Shown in pieces: positions 45,549 to 54,192 of a DNA stretch of 64,000 nucleotides. Position numbers and translations under genes: made by a program. This DNA is from CALNYS01 sp942490855 (GTDB taxonomy: Bacteria > Planctomycetota > Phycisphaerae > Phycisphaerales > UBA1924): assembly GCA_942490855.1 (NCBI GenBank), contig CALNYS010000004.1, positions 496,001 to 560,000 of the forward strand, written 5' to 3'. Within the stretch, counting starts at the first letter, position 1. Each line of letters starts with the position of its first letter. The notes beneath the pieces are model-generated. The model did not search any database. It was not told the origin of the DNA and worked only from the letters and a program-made list of their open reading frames with translations.

Positions 45549-46280
45549 TTAGCCCCGGAACTTCTCGAGGTAGAGGTCGCTGAAGTCGGAGCTGCCCTTG
45601 TGGTCCCGCTTCCAGCGCGACCCCAGCTCCCGCAGGTGCTGCTTGAAGGAAAGCGCCCGGGCCGATGACGCCTGCCCGCGTTCGAACCCGTCGAGCACGA
45701 TCACCTTCACCAGCCCGCCGGAGACCGCCTCGGTCATCGCCGGGATGCCCCGCGAGTCGAGCCACGCCACCAGGCGGTCGCCCTCGGCGGGCAGGTCCCG
45801 CACCAGGACGTAGTAGTTCAGCCCCTCGACCCGCGTCTCGCCCCCCACCGTCGGGGCGTCGTCGGGCGTCTCCTCGCTGGCTTCTTCAGCCCCGCTCACG
45901 CCCTCGCGGGAGGCCGCCGTGGGGAGAGCCGACTCGATCCGGGGGCCCTCGTGGCGGGGCGTCAGGTTGAGCGTCGGGGGGCCGGAGTCGAGCGGGTCGG
46001 TCACCGAGAGCTGGGCCTTCTCCTGCGCCGCGGCGTGCTGGGCCACGCGCTCGGCCCGCCCGAAGCCGATCACGTACCCGAAGATCCCCGCCGCGATGAT
46101 CACCGCCGCCACCACGAAGATGTACCCCGCGGGCACGCGGATGGTGCGACCGGCCCAATTGAGCATCGAACCGCCCCCGCCGCCCTCGCTCGGCGCGGAA
46201 GCGTCAGCGGGGCCCGCGCTCGGGCGCGGGGAGTTACGGACAAGTTCCAGGAGCACGGGGCCCGAGCGGCGCGGGGACAT
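45549..46280 (-). CDS. Single-pass membrane protein, possible SPOR-like end
   Basis: 243 residues from ATG 46280 (GTG 46328 is a possible longer start; neither has a clear ribosome-binding site). A ~50-residue Ser/Pro/Gly-rich cytoplasmic part, one transmembrane helix (VPAGYIFVVAAVIIAAGIFGYVI), an acidic Pro-rich linker, then a C-terminal domain (GLNYYVLVRDLPAEGDRLVA onward). The last domain resembles a SPOR-type fold in length and pattern, but I would not assert it. Function unknown. Confidence 0.65.
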   Translation of the reverse strand: MSPRRSGPVLLELVRNSPRPSAGPADASAPSEGGGGGSMLNWAGRTIRVPAGYIFVVAAVIIAAGIFGYVIGFGRAERVAQHAAAQEKAQLSVTDPLDSGPPTLNLTPRHEGPRIESALPTAASREGVSGAEEASEETPDDAPTVGGETRVEGLNYYVLVRDLPAEGDRLVAWLDSRGIPAMTEAVSGGLVKVIVLDGFERGQASSARALSFKQHLRELGSRWKRDHKGSSDFSDLYLEKFRG

Positions 46281-46346
46281 AAGCGGATTGTCCGCGGTTT
46301 CTTCCGTGGGGGCAAGGCGGCGGTTCAAACCCGCCCCAGACGGGGG

Positions 46347-46730
46347 TTAGCCCTCGGCGATCACCGACGCGATCGCCATCCCCCCCGCGTGGGACAGCGA
46401 GACCACCCAGCGGCGCGCGCCGATCCGCTCGCCCGCGGCCGCGGCCGCCCCGCTCAGCCGCAGCGTCGGGCCCTGGCCCTCGGCCCGCTCGATCGAGATG
46501 TCCGTCCAGCGGATGCCCCCCGTCAGCCCCGTCCCGAGGGCCTTGAGGGTCGCTTCCTTGGCGGCGAACCGCGCCGCGAGGTGCTCGTCGATCCGGCGCG
46601 GGCGATCGCTGGCGTAGGCCCGCTCCGACGCCGTGAAGACGCGGGTCAGGAAGCGCTCGGCGTGGCGCTCGCGCATCGACGCGATCCGCGCCACCGGCGC
46701 GAGGTCCACTCCGTGTCCGACGATTGCCAT
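46347..46730 (-). CDS. acpS: Holo-[acyl-carrier-protein] synthase
   Basis: 127-residue phosphopantetheinyl transferase that activates acyl carrier protein. Motifs GHGVDLAPVARIASM (Mg-binding Asp) and RFAAKEATLKALGTGL (catalytic Lys/Glu). Start ATG 46730 lies six bases after a TACGAT hexamer. It precedes the FKBP gene divergently only in transcription order; all neighbours here run on the minus strand. Confidence 0.93.
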   Translation of the reverse strand: MAIVGHGVDLAPVARIASMRERHAERFLTRVFTASERAYASDRPRRIDEHLAARFAAKEATLKALGTGLTGGIRWTDISIERAEGQGPTLRLSGAAAAAGERIGARRWVVSLSHAGGMAIASVIAEG

Positions 46731-46736
46731 AGCCGG

Positions 46737-46742
46737 ATCGTA
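46737..46742 (-). promoter_or_regulatory. -10 box TACGAT, 6 bases before acpS start (leaderless type)
   Basis: On the minus strand TACGAT is followed by CCGGCT and then ATG at 46730. Confidence 0.55.
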
Positions 46743-46754
46743 CCCGCGGGGCGC

Positions 46755-47165
46755 CTAACGCACCGCGACGAGCGTGACGCGCATCGTCAGCGTCGTGTTC
46801 GGCGGGACCACGCCGTCGGCGTAGCCGTCCTCGCCGTAGTGCATGTCGGGGGGGAGCACGACGTCGCGCACCCCGCCGGGGCGCATCCCGAGGATCGCCT
46901 CCTCGACGCCGGCGATGACCGTTTCGTCCCCGAGCGTCCAGGTGTGGCTCTTGTACCCCGTGATGTTCACGAGGAGTTTCCCGTCTGGGAGCGCGAGGGT
47001 GTACTTCGCGGTGATCTCGTCGCCCAGCTTGGCGGGCACGCCGCTGCCGGTCTTGAGGTCCGTGATCTTGAACTCCGAGTGCTGGGACAGCAGGACCTCG
47101 CGGTCCGAGCACCCGGCGCAGAGCACGAGGGCGACGCCGAGCAGGATGGCGCGGAGCGGGGTCAC
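46755..47165 (-). CDS. FKBP-type peptidyl-prolyl isomerase lipoprotein
   Basis: 136 residues. A lipoprotein signal (MTPLRAILLGVALVLCAGC, Cys at residue ~19) precedes one FKBP domain: GDEITAKYTLALPDGKLLVN, WTLGDETVIAGVEEAILGMR, GVVPPNTTLTMRVTLVAVR. The active-site pattern is short relative to human FKBP12 (no clear YTG...FD), so catalytic strength is uncertain. Likely periplasmic and membrane-anchored. It starts with GTG at 47165. Confidence 0.82.
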   Translation of the reverse strand: MTPLRAILLGVALVLCAGCSDREVLLSQHSEFKITDLKTGSGVPAKLGDEITAKYTLALPDGKLLVNITGYKSHTWTLGDETVIAGVEEAILGMRPGGVRDVVLPPDMHYGEDGYADGVVPPNTTLTMRVTLVAVR

Positions 47166-47196
47166 CCCATGGCTATCGGTCGTTTGGGGCGGGCTC

Positions 47197-47892
47197 TCAA
47201 GCGAGGCGCTGGCGGATCGTCGCGAGCAGCTCGGACGCCACGACGTCCGCGGGCGGGGCGGCGTCGATCACCACGCAGCCCTCGGGGTCGCGCCGGGCCT
47301 GCTCGAGGTACCCCTCGCGGACCCGCGCCCGGTACCGGGCGTCGCGGGACTCGATGCGGTCGGGCTCGCCCGAGATGCGGGACGCCGCCGTCGCCTCGTC
47401 GGCGTCGAAGATCACCACGAGGTCGGGGCGCAGCTCCTCGCACGCGGCGCGGGCGACGTTCTCGATGTCCTCCCGCGACAACCCGCCCCCGGCGCCCTGG
47501 TACGCCAGCGTGCTCGAGACGAACCGGTCGGCGAGCACCAGCTCGCCCCGTCCCAGCGCCGGGCGGATGCGCTCCTCGACGAGCTGGGCCCGGCTTGCCA
47601 TGTAGAGCAGCATCTCGCAGCGGGGCGACATGTCGCCGGCGGTTTTGTCGAGCAGGATCCGGCGGATGTTCTCGCCGATCGCCGTCCCCCCGGGCTCGCG
47701 CACGTCGCACACCGTCAGGCCGGCGCCCCGGCAGAGATCGAGGAAGCGGGCGAACTGCGTGGACTTGCCCGACCCGTCGGGCCCGTCGAACACGACGAAG
47801 CGACCGCCCAGCGAGGCGAGCCACGCGTGATCAGTGGGTCCGGTCTCGGGCGATGAGGTGTCGATGGCGGCTTCGGCGGAGGGGGTCGTCAT
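47197..47892 (-). CDS. tmk: Thymidylate kinase
   Basis: 231-residue dTMP kinase. P-loop FVVFDGPDGSGKSTQFA near residues 33-45, DVREPGGTAIGENIR, and the LID/substrate region ADRFVSSTLAYQGAGGGL. A ~25-residue N-terminal extension precedes the fold. AAGGACGT lies upstream of the ATG. It stands between an FKBP lipoprotein and the degenerate hydrolase with no dTTP-pathway partner nearby. Confidence 0.93.
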   Translation of the reverse strand: MTTPSAEAAIDTSSPETGPTDHAWLASLGGRFVVFDGPDGSGKSTQFARFLDLCRGAGLTVCDVREPGGTAIGENIRRILLDKTAGDMSPRCEMLLYMASRAQLVEERIRPALGRGELVLADRFVSSTLAYQGAGGGLSREDIENVARAACEELRPDLVVIFDADEATAASRISGEPDRIESRDARYRARVREGYLEQARRDPEGCVVIDAAPPADVVASELLATIRQRLA

Positions 47893-47929
47893 GGGCGACG
47901 TCCTTGTCGCGGGGTGGCGGCGCGGGTGG

Positions 47930-49285
47930 TTAGGGCTCGATCGCCATCAGCCGGATGATCCCGTCCGACAGCGAGCCGAAGAGTTTGTAGTCGATTTCCT
48001 CGTCCGGGTCCTCGGCCAGCAGCACGAACCGGAACCGCGCGCCGTCGAGACGTTCGAGCAGGTACGCCTCGGCGAAGACGCCGGGCTCGCCGCCGCTGAC
48101 GCGGAAGACGAACGACCAGATGCCCAGCTGACGCTTCCGCTCCGTGACCTCGTTGAGCGCGGCGCGGACGGCGCCCGTCTCGTCGGCGTCTATCGCGGCC
48201 TCGATCCGACCCAGCACGTCGCAGAGCTCGTCGGCCGACGCGCGCCACTCGACCTCGCGCACGCGCGTGGGCGTGACGATCGCGCCGGCTTCTTCTTCGG
48301 TCGGGAGCTTCCGCCAGTCGAGATCGACCAGCACCGAGCGCCGCTCGTCCTCGTTCTCCGCGGACGCGTACGCGTCGTACAGGTCGCCCTCGAGAAGCTT
48401 GAGCTTGTAGAACTCACCCGTCGTCAGGAACGGGAAGTTGGGCGAGTCGTCGCCCTGCACGTCCGCGACGAACGCCTCCACCTCGCCGCGCCCCAGCCAG
48501 CCGATCAGCTGATCGACCGCGGTCAGATCGCCGCGCAGCGCGAAGTCCAGAAGCTCGGCAGCGGAGTAGATATCCCCCTCGCGGACCACGGGGAGGTTCG
48601 GGCTGATCAGGCTCACGAGCCCGTCGCGCAGCGGGACCAGACGCTCGAGGAACGTCGCGTCCTTGGACGCCTGCTCCGCGAAGAGCGCGATGGGGAAGAT
48701 CTTCGACGCGGGGCCCGTCGCCACGCGCTCGCTCTCGCTCAAACGCAGGAAGGGCTTGGTTCGCCCGTCGAGGATGCGCTCAACGCGGATCGACACGCCG
48801 GGCGGCATCGGGCGGTTGCCCAGCATCCACGTCAGGTCGCCCCAGGTGTCGTCGCCGTCGAGGGGCGAGTTCACCAGCGGCTTGAGGCGGTAGACGCTGA
48901 TGCGGTGCGGCGGGGCTTCCTCCACCCCGAGGCTGGCGATCCACCAGCTCCGCCCGTTCTTGGCCCGCAGCAGAACATCGAGCTCGAGCGCGTCGATCTC
49001 TGTCACCTTGGCGACCACGAACCCGCCCCCGGTGCCCTGGAGGTAGCTCCGCATCGCGGTGACGAGCATGGACGGCTCGGGCGCCGGGGTGTCGTTGATC
49101 GTCTCGCCGAGACGCTCCCGGAACGCCTCCTCGCTCGGGGCCGCGGCGGTCTCGAGGAACCACTCGAGGAGGGCGCCGGCGGGGGTGTCCGGGATGGCGA
49201 CGTCCTCGGCCGACGCCTCGCGCGCGAGCGCGGGCGTCAGGGCGAGCAGGAGAGCGAGAAGCAGCGTGCGGGCGTGGTGTGTCAT
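47930..49285 (-). CDS. Exported serine-hydrolase/beta-lactamase-like protein, nucleophile motif degenerate
   Basis: 451 residues. Signal peptide THHARTLLLALLLALTPALAREASA. The body resembles the family of serine hydrolases that carry GSxFKLY near the middle: here VATGPASKIFPIALFAEQAS and VPLRDGLVSLISPNLPVV. At the GSxFK position (residues ~190-194) it reads GPASK, so the catalytic Ser of an SxxK motif is replaced by Pro. It is therefore likely inactive or uses another residue. ATG 49285 overlaps the EF-G stop by one base. Confidence 0.6.
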   Translation of the reverse strand: MTHHARTLLLALLLALTPALAREASAEDVAIPDTPAGALLEWFLETAAAPSEEAFRERLGETINDTPAPEPSMLVTAMRSYLQGTGGGFVVAKVTEIDALELDVLLRAKNGRSWWIASLGVEEAPPHRISVYRLKPLVNSPLDGDDTWGDLTWMLGNRPMPPGVSIRVERILDGRTKPFLRLSESERVATGPASKIFPIALFAEQASKDATFLERLVPLRDGLVSLISPNLPVVREGDIYSAAELLDFALRGDLTAVDQLIGWLGRGEVEAFVADVQGDDSPNFPFLTTGEFYKLKLLEGDLYDAYASAENEDERRSVLVDLDWRKLPTEEEAGAIVTPTRVREVEWRASADELCDVLGRIEAAIDADETGAVRAALNEVTERKRQLGIWSFVFRVSGGEPGVFAEAYLLERLDGARFRFVLLAEDPDEEIDYKLFGSLSDGIIRLMAIEP

Positions 49286-51349
49286 CAGTCGTCGTCGTCC
49301 TCGTGGGGCTTGAAGGCCGCCACGACGTCGGCCTGCACGTTCGGCGGGGCCTGCTCGTCGTGGCTGTATTCCATCGTGAAACTCCCGGCTCCGGCGGTGA
49401 TGCTCTTGAGCTGGCTGGAGTAGTTGCGCACTTCTGAGAGCGGGATGATCACGCGCACGAGGCACATGTTGCCGGGGAGCATGTCGGAGCCCTGGATACG
49501 GCCGCGCTTGCCGCTGACGTCGGCGGAGATGTCGCCCATGTTGTCCTGCGGCGCCGTGACCTCCATCTCGACGAAGGGCTCGAGCAGGACGGGCTTGGCC
49601 TTCTGCACGGCGTCGATGAACGCCTGCTTGCCGGCCGTCGATGAACGCGATTTCCTTCGAATCCACCGGGTGGTGCTTGCCGTCGTAGACCTCGACCTTG
49701 ACGCCCTCGAGCGGGTAGCCGGCGATGGCGCCGTGCTCGAGCACCTGGTGCACGCCCTTCTCGATCGCGGGCATGAACTGGCGGGGGATCGAGCCGCCGA
49801 CCGTCTCGTTGACGAACTCGAACCCGTGCTCGTGGTCGGTCGGGAGGGGCTCGACGCGGAGGTAGACCTCGCCGAACTGCCCGGCGCCGCCGGTCTGCTT
49901 CTTGTGGCGGTGGTGGCCCTCGGCCTGCATCGTGATGGTCTCCTTGTAGGCGACCTTCTGGGGCGGGTCCGTGGTCGACCTCGACGCCGTAGCGGTTCTT
50001 GAGCTTCTCGAGCATGATGCGCAGGTGCAGTTCGCCGAGGCCGCGCGCGACGGTCTGGTGGTCGCGGCGACGCGCTCGACGACGAAGGTCGGGTCCTCCT
50101 CCGATCAGCTTGCTGATGGCGCCGGCGAGCTTGGCCTCGTCGCCGCGGCTCTTGGGCTCGATCGCCAGCCCGTACATGGGCTTGGGCAGCGGCAGCGGCT
50201 GGAGGTGCAGGTTCTCGTAGATGCGCGGCCTCGTGCAGCACGTCGTTGCAGCTGGATTTCCTCGACCTTGGCGACGGCGCGATGTCGCCGGCGATCGCCT
50301 GGTCGACGTCGATGTGGTCCTTGCCGTGCAGCATGAACAGGTGCCCGACGCGCACGGGCTTCTTCTCGTCGTTGAGGTGCAGCGACGTGTCGGCCTTCAC
50401 CACGCCCTGGTGCACGCGGAACACCGCGAGCTTGCCGACGAAGGGGTCGCTGGTGACCTTGAAGACATGCGCCGTCGGGCCGGGCTTGGACGGGTCGGCG
50501 TGCCACTCGACGGTCTCGCCCGCCTCGTTGGTCGTCTCGAACGGACGCGGGTTGCCCTCAGCGGGCTCGGGCAGAGCCGCGATGATGTCGCATCAGCTCT
50601 TCGACGCCGACGCGCCGTGCGCGCCGAGCAGAACAGCACCGGCACGAGGTGCCCTCGCGCAGCGCCTTCTCGAACGCGTCGGAACGACGCGTCTTCTCGA
50701 CCGTGCCCGTCTCGAGGTAGACCTCCATCAGGGCTTCGTCGACCTCGACGATCTGGTCGACGATCGCCGTGTGCGCTTCGGCGACCGGACGAGAAACGTC
50801 CGTCTCGCCCTCCTCGTGCTCGAAGAGATCACGGACCTCCGTCGCGCCCGTCGGCGGGCAGGTTGATGGGCAGGCACTGACGTCGCCGAACGTCTCGCGG
50901 ATGTGCTCGAGGATCTCCTCGAGGCTGACGTTCTCGTGATCGATCTTGTTGATGACGATCGCGCGGGGGAGGCGGCGCTCCGCGGCGACCTTCATCATCC
51001 GCCGATCGACTGTCTGGATGCCCGCGACGGCGTCGATCACGACGAAGACCGTCTCGACGGCGGGCAGCACGGGGAGCGACTGCCCGAGGAAGTCGGGGTC
51101 GCCGGGGGTGTCGATCAGGTTGACGTGGTTGCCCTCGTGGTCGAAGTGAACGAGCGCCGCGGAGAGGCTGTGCCCGTGCTTCTTCTCCTCCGGCTCGTAG
51201 TCGCAGACCGTCGAGCCGTCCTCGACCGTCCCGGCGCGCGTGATGACGCCCGCCTTAAAGAGGATCTGCTCGGCGAGGGTCGTCTTCCCGGAACCGCCGT
51301 GACCGACGAGGGCGATGTTCCGGATTTGTGCGGTGGTGTACTCATTCAT
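49285..51349 (-). pseudogene. fusA: Elongation factor G-like GTPase, frame broken by ~12 indels
   Basis: Reads from MNEYTTAQIRNIALVGHGGS at 51349 to a TGA at 49285-49287. G1 GHGGSGKTT, G3 DTPGDPDFLG and G4 NKID are present; domains III-V follow (LEKLKNRYGVEV, EGHHRHKKQTGGAGQFGEV, GKRGRIQGSDMLPGN). GDPDFLG in place of DTPGHVDF-type G3 points to the EF-G2/EF-G-like paralogue group. Between about 49640 and 50882 there are ~12 small indels, after each of which the EF-G protein resumes in another frame. Total length 2065 is 3n+1, which equals the sum of the indels I count, implying a true protein of about 688 residues. Most likely sequence or assembly error; a recent pseudogene is the alternative. 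Confidence 0.85.
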
Positions 51350-51470
51350 GGCAACGGGGTCTCCAGCGGGGAGCGAGAGCGGCGGTATGCCCCGCCCACT
51401 CGCGGGAGACTCGCCGGCCCGGCGTCCCGAACCGGCATTCTAGGTGAGACGCCCGGGATCTGTGAAGGTT

Positions 51471-51929
51471 TCACAAAGGAGAATCACTGGCGAGCGCCAG
51501 GAGCGCTTCCCTCAGGCGGGAGCCATCGCGGGAGCCGGGCTCGCTGACGACCAGCCAGACCCGCTTGCCCAGCTCGGGCGAGAGCAGCTCAAACGTGGAT
51601 TCCTTCACCGACACCCGCAGGACGCCCAGAGCCGCGTCGACGACCACGCCCAGGCCCTCGGGGCTGGGCCCGAGCGGCCCGGTCCGCAGCAGGAGGAGGC
51701 GCTGGTCGGTGAGCACGACGACGCGCCGGGCCCCCGAGGACGTGACGGCGCCGGCGATCCACCCGAGTGGCCCCAGCAGCCCGAGCAGCTCCCCCGGGCT
51801 CTTGGCGGGGCGGACCTCCGCGACCCCCCAGGCGACGAGGCGCTCGCCCCGGTCGCGCCGGGCGCGGAGGAGACGCCGGAGGGCGAGGGGCGTGTAGCCG
51901 GCGCGGTTGAATTCGGGCGTCACGGGCAT
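51471..51929 (-). CDS. Small protein, possible bacterial PH-like domain
   Basis: 152 residues from ATG 51929 (a longer frame to 51986 overlaps holA's promoter). Pattern of strands AVTSSGARRVVVLTDQRLLL and VSVKESTFELL is reminiscent of bPH-type domains, but the match is faint. No signal or membrane segment. It runs divergently from holA. Function unknown. Confidence 0.55.
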   Translation of the reverse strand: MPVTPEFNRAGYTPLALRRLLRARRDRGERLVAWGVAEVRPAKSPGELLGLLGPLGWIAGAVTSSGARRVVVLTDQRLLLLRTGPLGPSPEGLGVVVDAALGVLRVSVKESTFELLSPELGKRVWLVVSEPGSRDGSRLREALLALASDSPL

Positions 51930-51952
51930 CGCAGCGCGGACTCTACGCGCGG

Positions 51953-51958
51953 TAGGCT
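51953..51958 (+). promoter_or_regulatory. -10 box TAGGCT, 6 bases before holA start (leaderless type)
   Basis: TAGGCT is followed by CTCGTC and then GTG at 51965. No Shine-Dalgarno sequence is present. Confidence 0.5.
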
Positions 51959-51964
51959 CTCGTC

Positions 51965-52987
51965 GTGGCCGCGACGCGCAAAACATCGACCAAGAAAGCC
52001 GGGGGAGGGCTCCCCGACGCCTCGGCGAAAGTCGTCGTCTTCCACGGCAAAGACGAGTTCCTGCGCGCCATCCACACCGAACGCCTCGTCGGGCTGCTGC
52101 GCGAGGCCCACGGCGAGATCGACACGATCCGCTTCGACGGGGCCAGCGACGCGCCCGCCGACATCCTCGACGAGTGCCGCAGCTTCGACCTGATGATGCG
52201 CCCGAAGGTGGTCGTCGTGGACGACGCCGAGAAGGTGGTCAAGGACTCGTCCCGCGCCCTCTTTGAGCGGTACGCGGAATCCCCCCCCGACAGCGCGACG
52301 CTGGTGCTGCGCTCGGGGGCGTGGCGCGCCGGCAACCTGGACAAGCTGATCAAGAAGATCGGCGCCGTCGTCAAGTGCGATCAGCTGGGGCCCGGCGACG
52401 CCGCACAGTGGGCGTGCGCGCGCGCCGTTAAGCGCCACGAGGCCACGCTCGACCCCCGCGCCGCCGCGGCCCTCATCGACCGACTGGGCTGCGACCTCGG
52501 GCGGATCGACTCCGAGCTGGGCAAGCTGGCCGCCGCGGCCGCGGCCGGCGGCGACGCGACGATCACCATCGAGCTCGTCGGGGAGCTGGTGGGGCGGACG
52601 CGGGAAGAAGAAGTCTGGGCGATCCAGGCGAGGCTGCTCGACGGGCCCGAGGCGGCTCTCGGGGCGGTCCGCGAGGCGCTGGGCCCGTGGCGTCAGCCCC
52701 CGGTGATGGTCATGTACGCGTGCGTGGACCTGCTGCGGAAGATCCACGGCGCCGCCCGCCTGGCGGCGCAGGGGACGCCCCCTCAGCAGATCGGGAAGTC
52801 CCTGAAGCTGTGGGGCGACTCGCAGCGGGCGGTGATGGGCGCGGCGCGGACGGTTCAGCCCGACGCGGCCGCGGCGGCGCTGCGCCGGGTGATCGGGCTC
52901 GACCGCGACGCGAAATCGGGGACGATCCGCCCGGAGATCGCCCCGGAGCTGGCCGCGATGGAGTTTGCAAGGCTTTTGGCTCGCTGA
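51965..52987 (+). CDS. holA: DNA polymerase III subunit delta
   Basis: 340-residue clamp-loader subunit that opens the beta sliding clamp. The N-terminal AAA-like domain (KVVVFHGKDEFLRAIHTERL, MMRPKVVVVDDAEKV) lacks a working P-loop, as expected for delta. The C-terminal collar region follows (LVGRTREEEVWAIQARLL onward). Start GTG by the leaderless promoter spacing. A basic, low-complexity first ~18 residues precede the fold. Confidence 0.87.
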   Translation: MAATRKTSTKKAGGGLPDASAKVVVFHGKDEFLRAIHTERLVGLLREAHGEIDTIRFDGASDAPADILDECRSFDLMMRPKVVVVDDAEKVVKDSSRALFERYAESPPDSATLVLRSGAWRAGNLDKLIKKIGAVVKCDQLGPGDAAQWACARAVKRHEATLDPRAAAALIDRLGCDLGRIDSELGKLAAAAAAGGDATITIELVGELVGRTREEEVWAIQARLLDGPEAALGAVREALGPWRQPPVMVMYACVDLLRKIHGAARLAAQGTPPQQIGKSLKLWGDSQRAVMGAARTVQPDAAAAALRRVIGLDRDAKSGTIRPEIAPELAAMEFARLLAR

Positions 52988-53047
52988 GCCGATGCTGTCG
53001 GGTGACACGGCCCCGGCGGAGCCCGGGCGCGCACGCAGGAGGCGGGT

Positions 53048-54136
53048 ATGCGCAAGCAGTACGGATGGGCGATCGCTCTGGCGGCCCTGGCGGGGTGCGC
53101 GGACGGCAACCGCACGCAGAGCCCGGCGGTCGTCGGCTCCCCGGAACGCCCGGTGGCGGTGGACAGCGACCTGCTCGCACAGATCGAGCAGTCGGCGGCG
53201 GACCTGCGGGCGCTGAGCGACTCTCCCCCGGACCAGCCCTCTGACGCCTCCCCCTTTGAACCCACCGTCGGCTCCCCGAGCCCGGTGCGCGCGAACACGT
53301 CGCCCGCCCTCGCGGTCGAGACCACGGACGCGGCGCGCGAGGAAGTCGTGCGCACGGAGCCGTCGCCCGAGCGCGCCCCCGCGCAGGCGCTGACGACCAC
53401 GGAAACATCGATCGGCGACGCGGCGAAGGCGCTGGTCGCGGCGCTGCGCGCCGGCGAGGCGGACCCGGTGCGGGTGTACGCGGCCCTGGCGGCGCTGGAC
53501 GTCGTGGCGCCGGGCGTGATGATGAACCCGTCGTCGATCGAGGGCCTGACGCCCGAGGACGCGCGGGTGCTCGAGTCGTGGGCGGACCTGATGCGCGGCG
53601 CGAGCGACCGCCTGGACTCGTCGCCGGGCGACGCGCGGGCGCTGGCGATGGCGATGCGCGACGCGGCGGCGTCCGCGGAGAGCCTCGAGCCGCTGGAGAT
53701 CACCACCGCGACGCTGTGCTCGCGGGTGGAGGGCTTCGGCAACTACACCCCGATGAGCGCCACCTGGCTCGCGGGGCGGGCCCATCGCACGATCGTGTAC
53801 GCGGAGGTGGACCACTTCGCCTCGCGTCTGGTGCGCGCGCCGAGCGGCAGCGAGACGTACGAGGTGCGTCTGACGCAGGAGCTCCAGCTGTACCACGACG
53901 CGGACGGGCTGCTCGCGTGGCGGATGCCGCCGCAGGACGTGCGGGACACGTCACGGAACCGTCGTCGCGACTTCTTCGTGGTGCAGATGATCGACCTCCC
54001 GGCGTCGCTGAGCGTGGGGAAATACCAGCTCAAGGTGACGCTGCGGGACGAGGCGACGCGCCAGACGAGCGAGACGGTGCTGCCGATCCTGGTGGTGGCG
54101 GACGAGGAGCTGATCGGCCCGGCGCCGGTGCGGTAG
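53048..54136 (+). CDS. Lipoprotein of unknown function
   Basis: 362 residues. Lipobox ALAGC with Cys at ~17 after MRKQYGWAIALA. A Ser/Pro/Thr-rich linker (to ~residue 120) leads to a helical region (GDAAKALVAALRAGEADPVR) and a C-terminal beta-rich region (GFGNYTPMSATWLAGRAHRT to LQLYHDADGLLAWRMPPQDV). AGGAGG is six bases upstream of the ATG. I recognise no domain; localisation to a membrane face is the only firm inference. Confidence 0.65.
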   Translation: MRKQYGWAIALAALAGCADGNRTQSPAVVGSPERPVAVDSDLLAQIEQSAADLRALSDSPPDQPSDASPFEPTVGSPSPVRANTSPALAVETTDAAREEVVRTEPSPERAPAQALTTTETSIGDAAKALVAALRAGEADPVRVYAALAALDVVAPGVMMNPSSIEGLTPEDARVLESWADLMRGASDRLDSSPGDARALAMAMRDAAASAESLEPLEITTATLCSRVEGFGNYTPMSATWLAGRAHRTIVYAEVDHFASRLVRAPSGSETYEVRLTQELQLYHDADGLLAWRMPPQDVRDTSRNRRRDFFVVQMIDLPASLSVGKYQLKVTLRDEATRQTSETVLPILVVADEELIGPAPVR

Positions 54137-54180
54137 ACGGGGCCCCGGGGCGGGCGTCCGAGCCGGTCGCCCGCGGTCGG

Positions 54181-54186
54181 TAGGAT
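54181..54186 (+). promoter_or_regulatory. -10 box TAGGAT, 6 bases before pyrB start (leaderless type)
   Basis: TAGGAT is followed by GGCGGC and then GTG at 54193. No Shine-Dalgarno sequence is present. Confidence 0.55.
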
Positions 54187-54192
54187 GGCGGC

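Noticed and set aside
46319..46335. tRNA T-arm-like sequence GGCGG-TTCAAAC-CCGCC
   Set aside because: No matching acceptor stem, D-arm or 7-base anticodon loop can be built upstream, and the region is shared with the start of a minus-strand frame. Taken as coincidence.
50105..50506. Separate small proteins within the EF-G region
   Set aside because: Their residues are frame-shifted pieces of a single EF-G; correcting small indels merges them.
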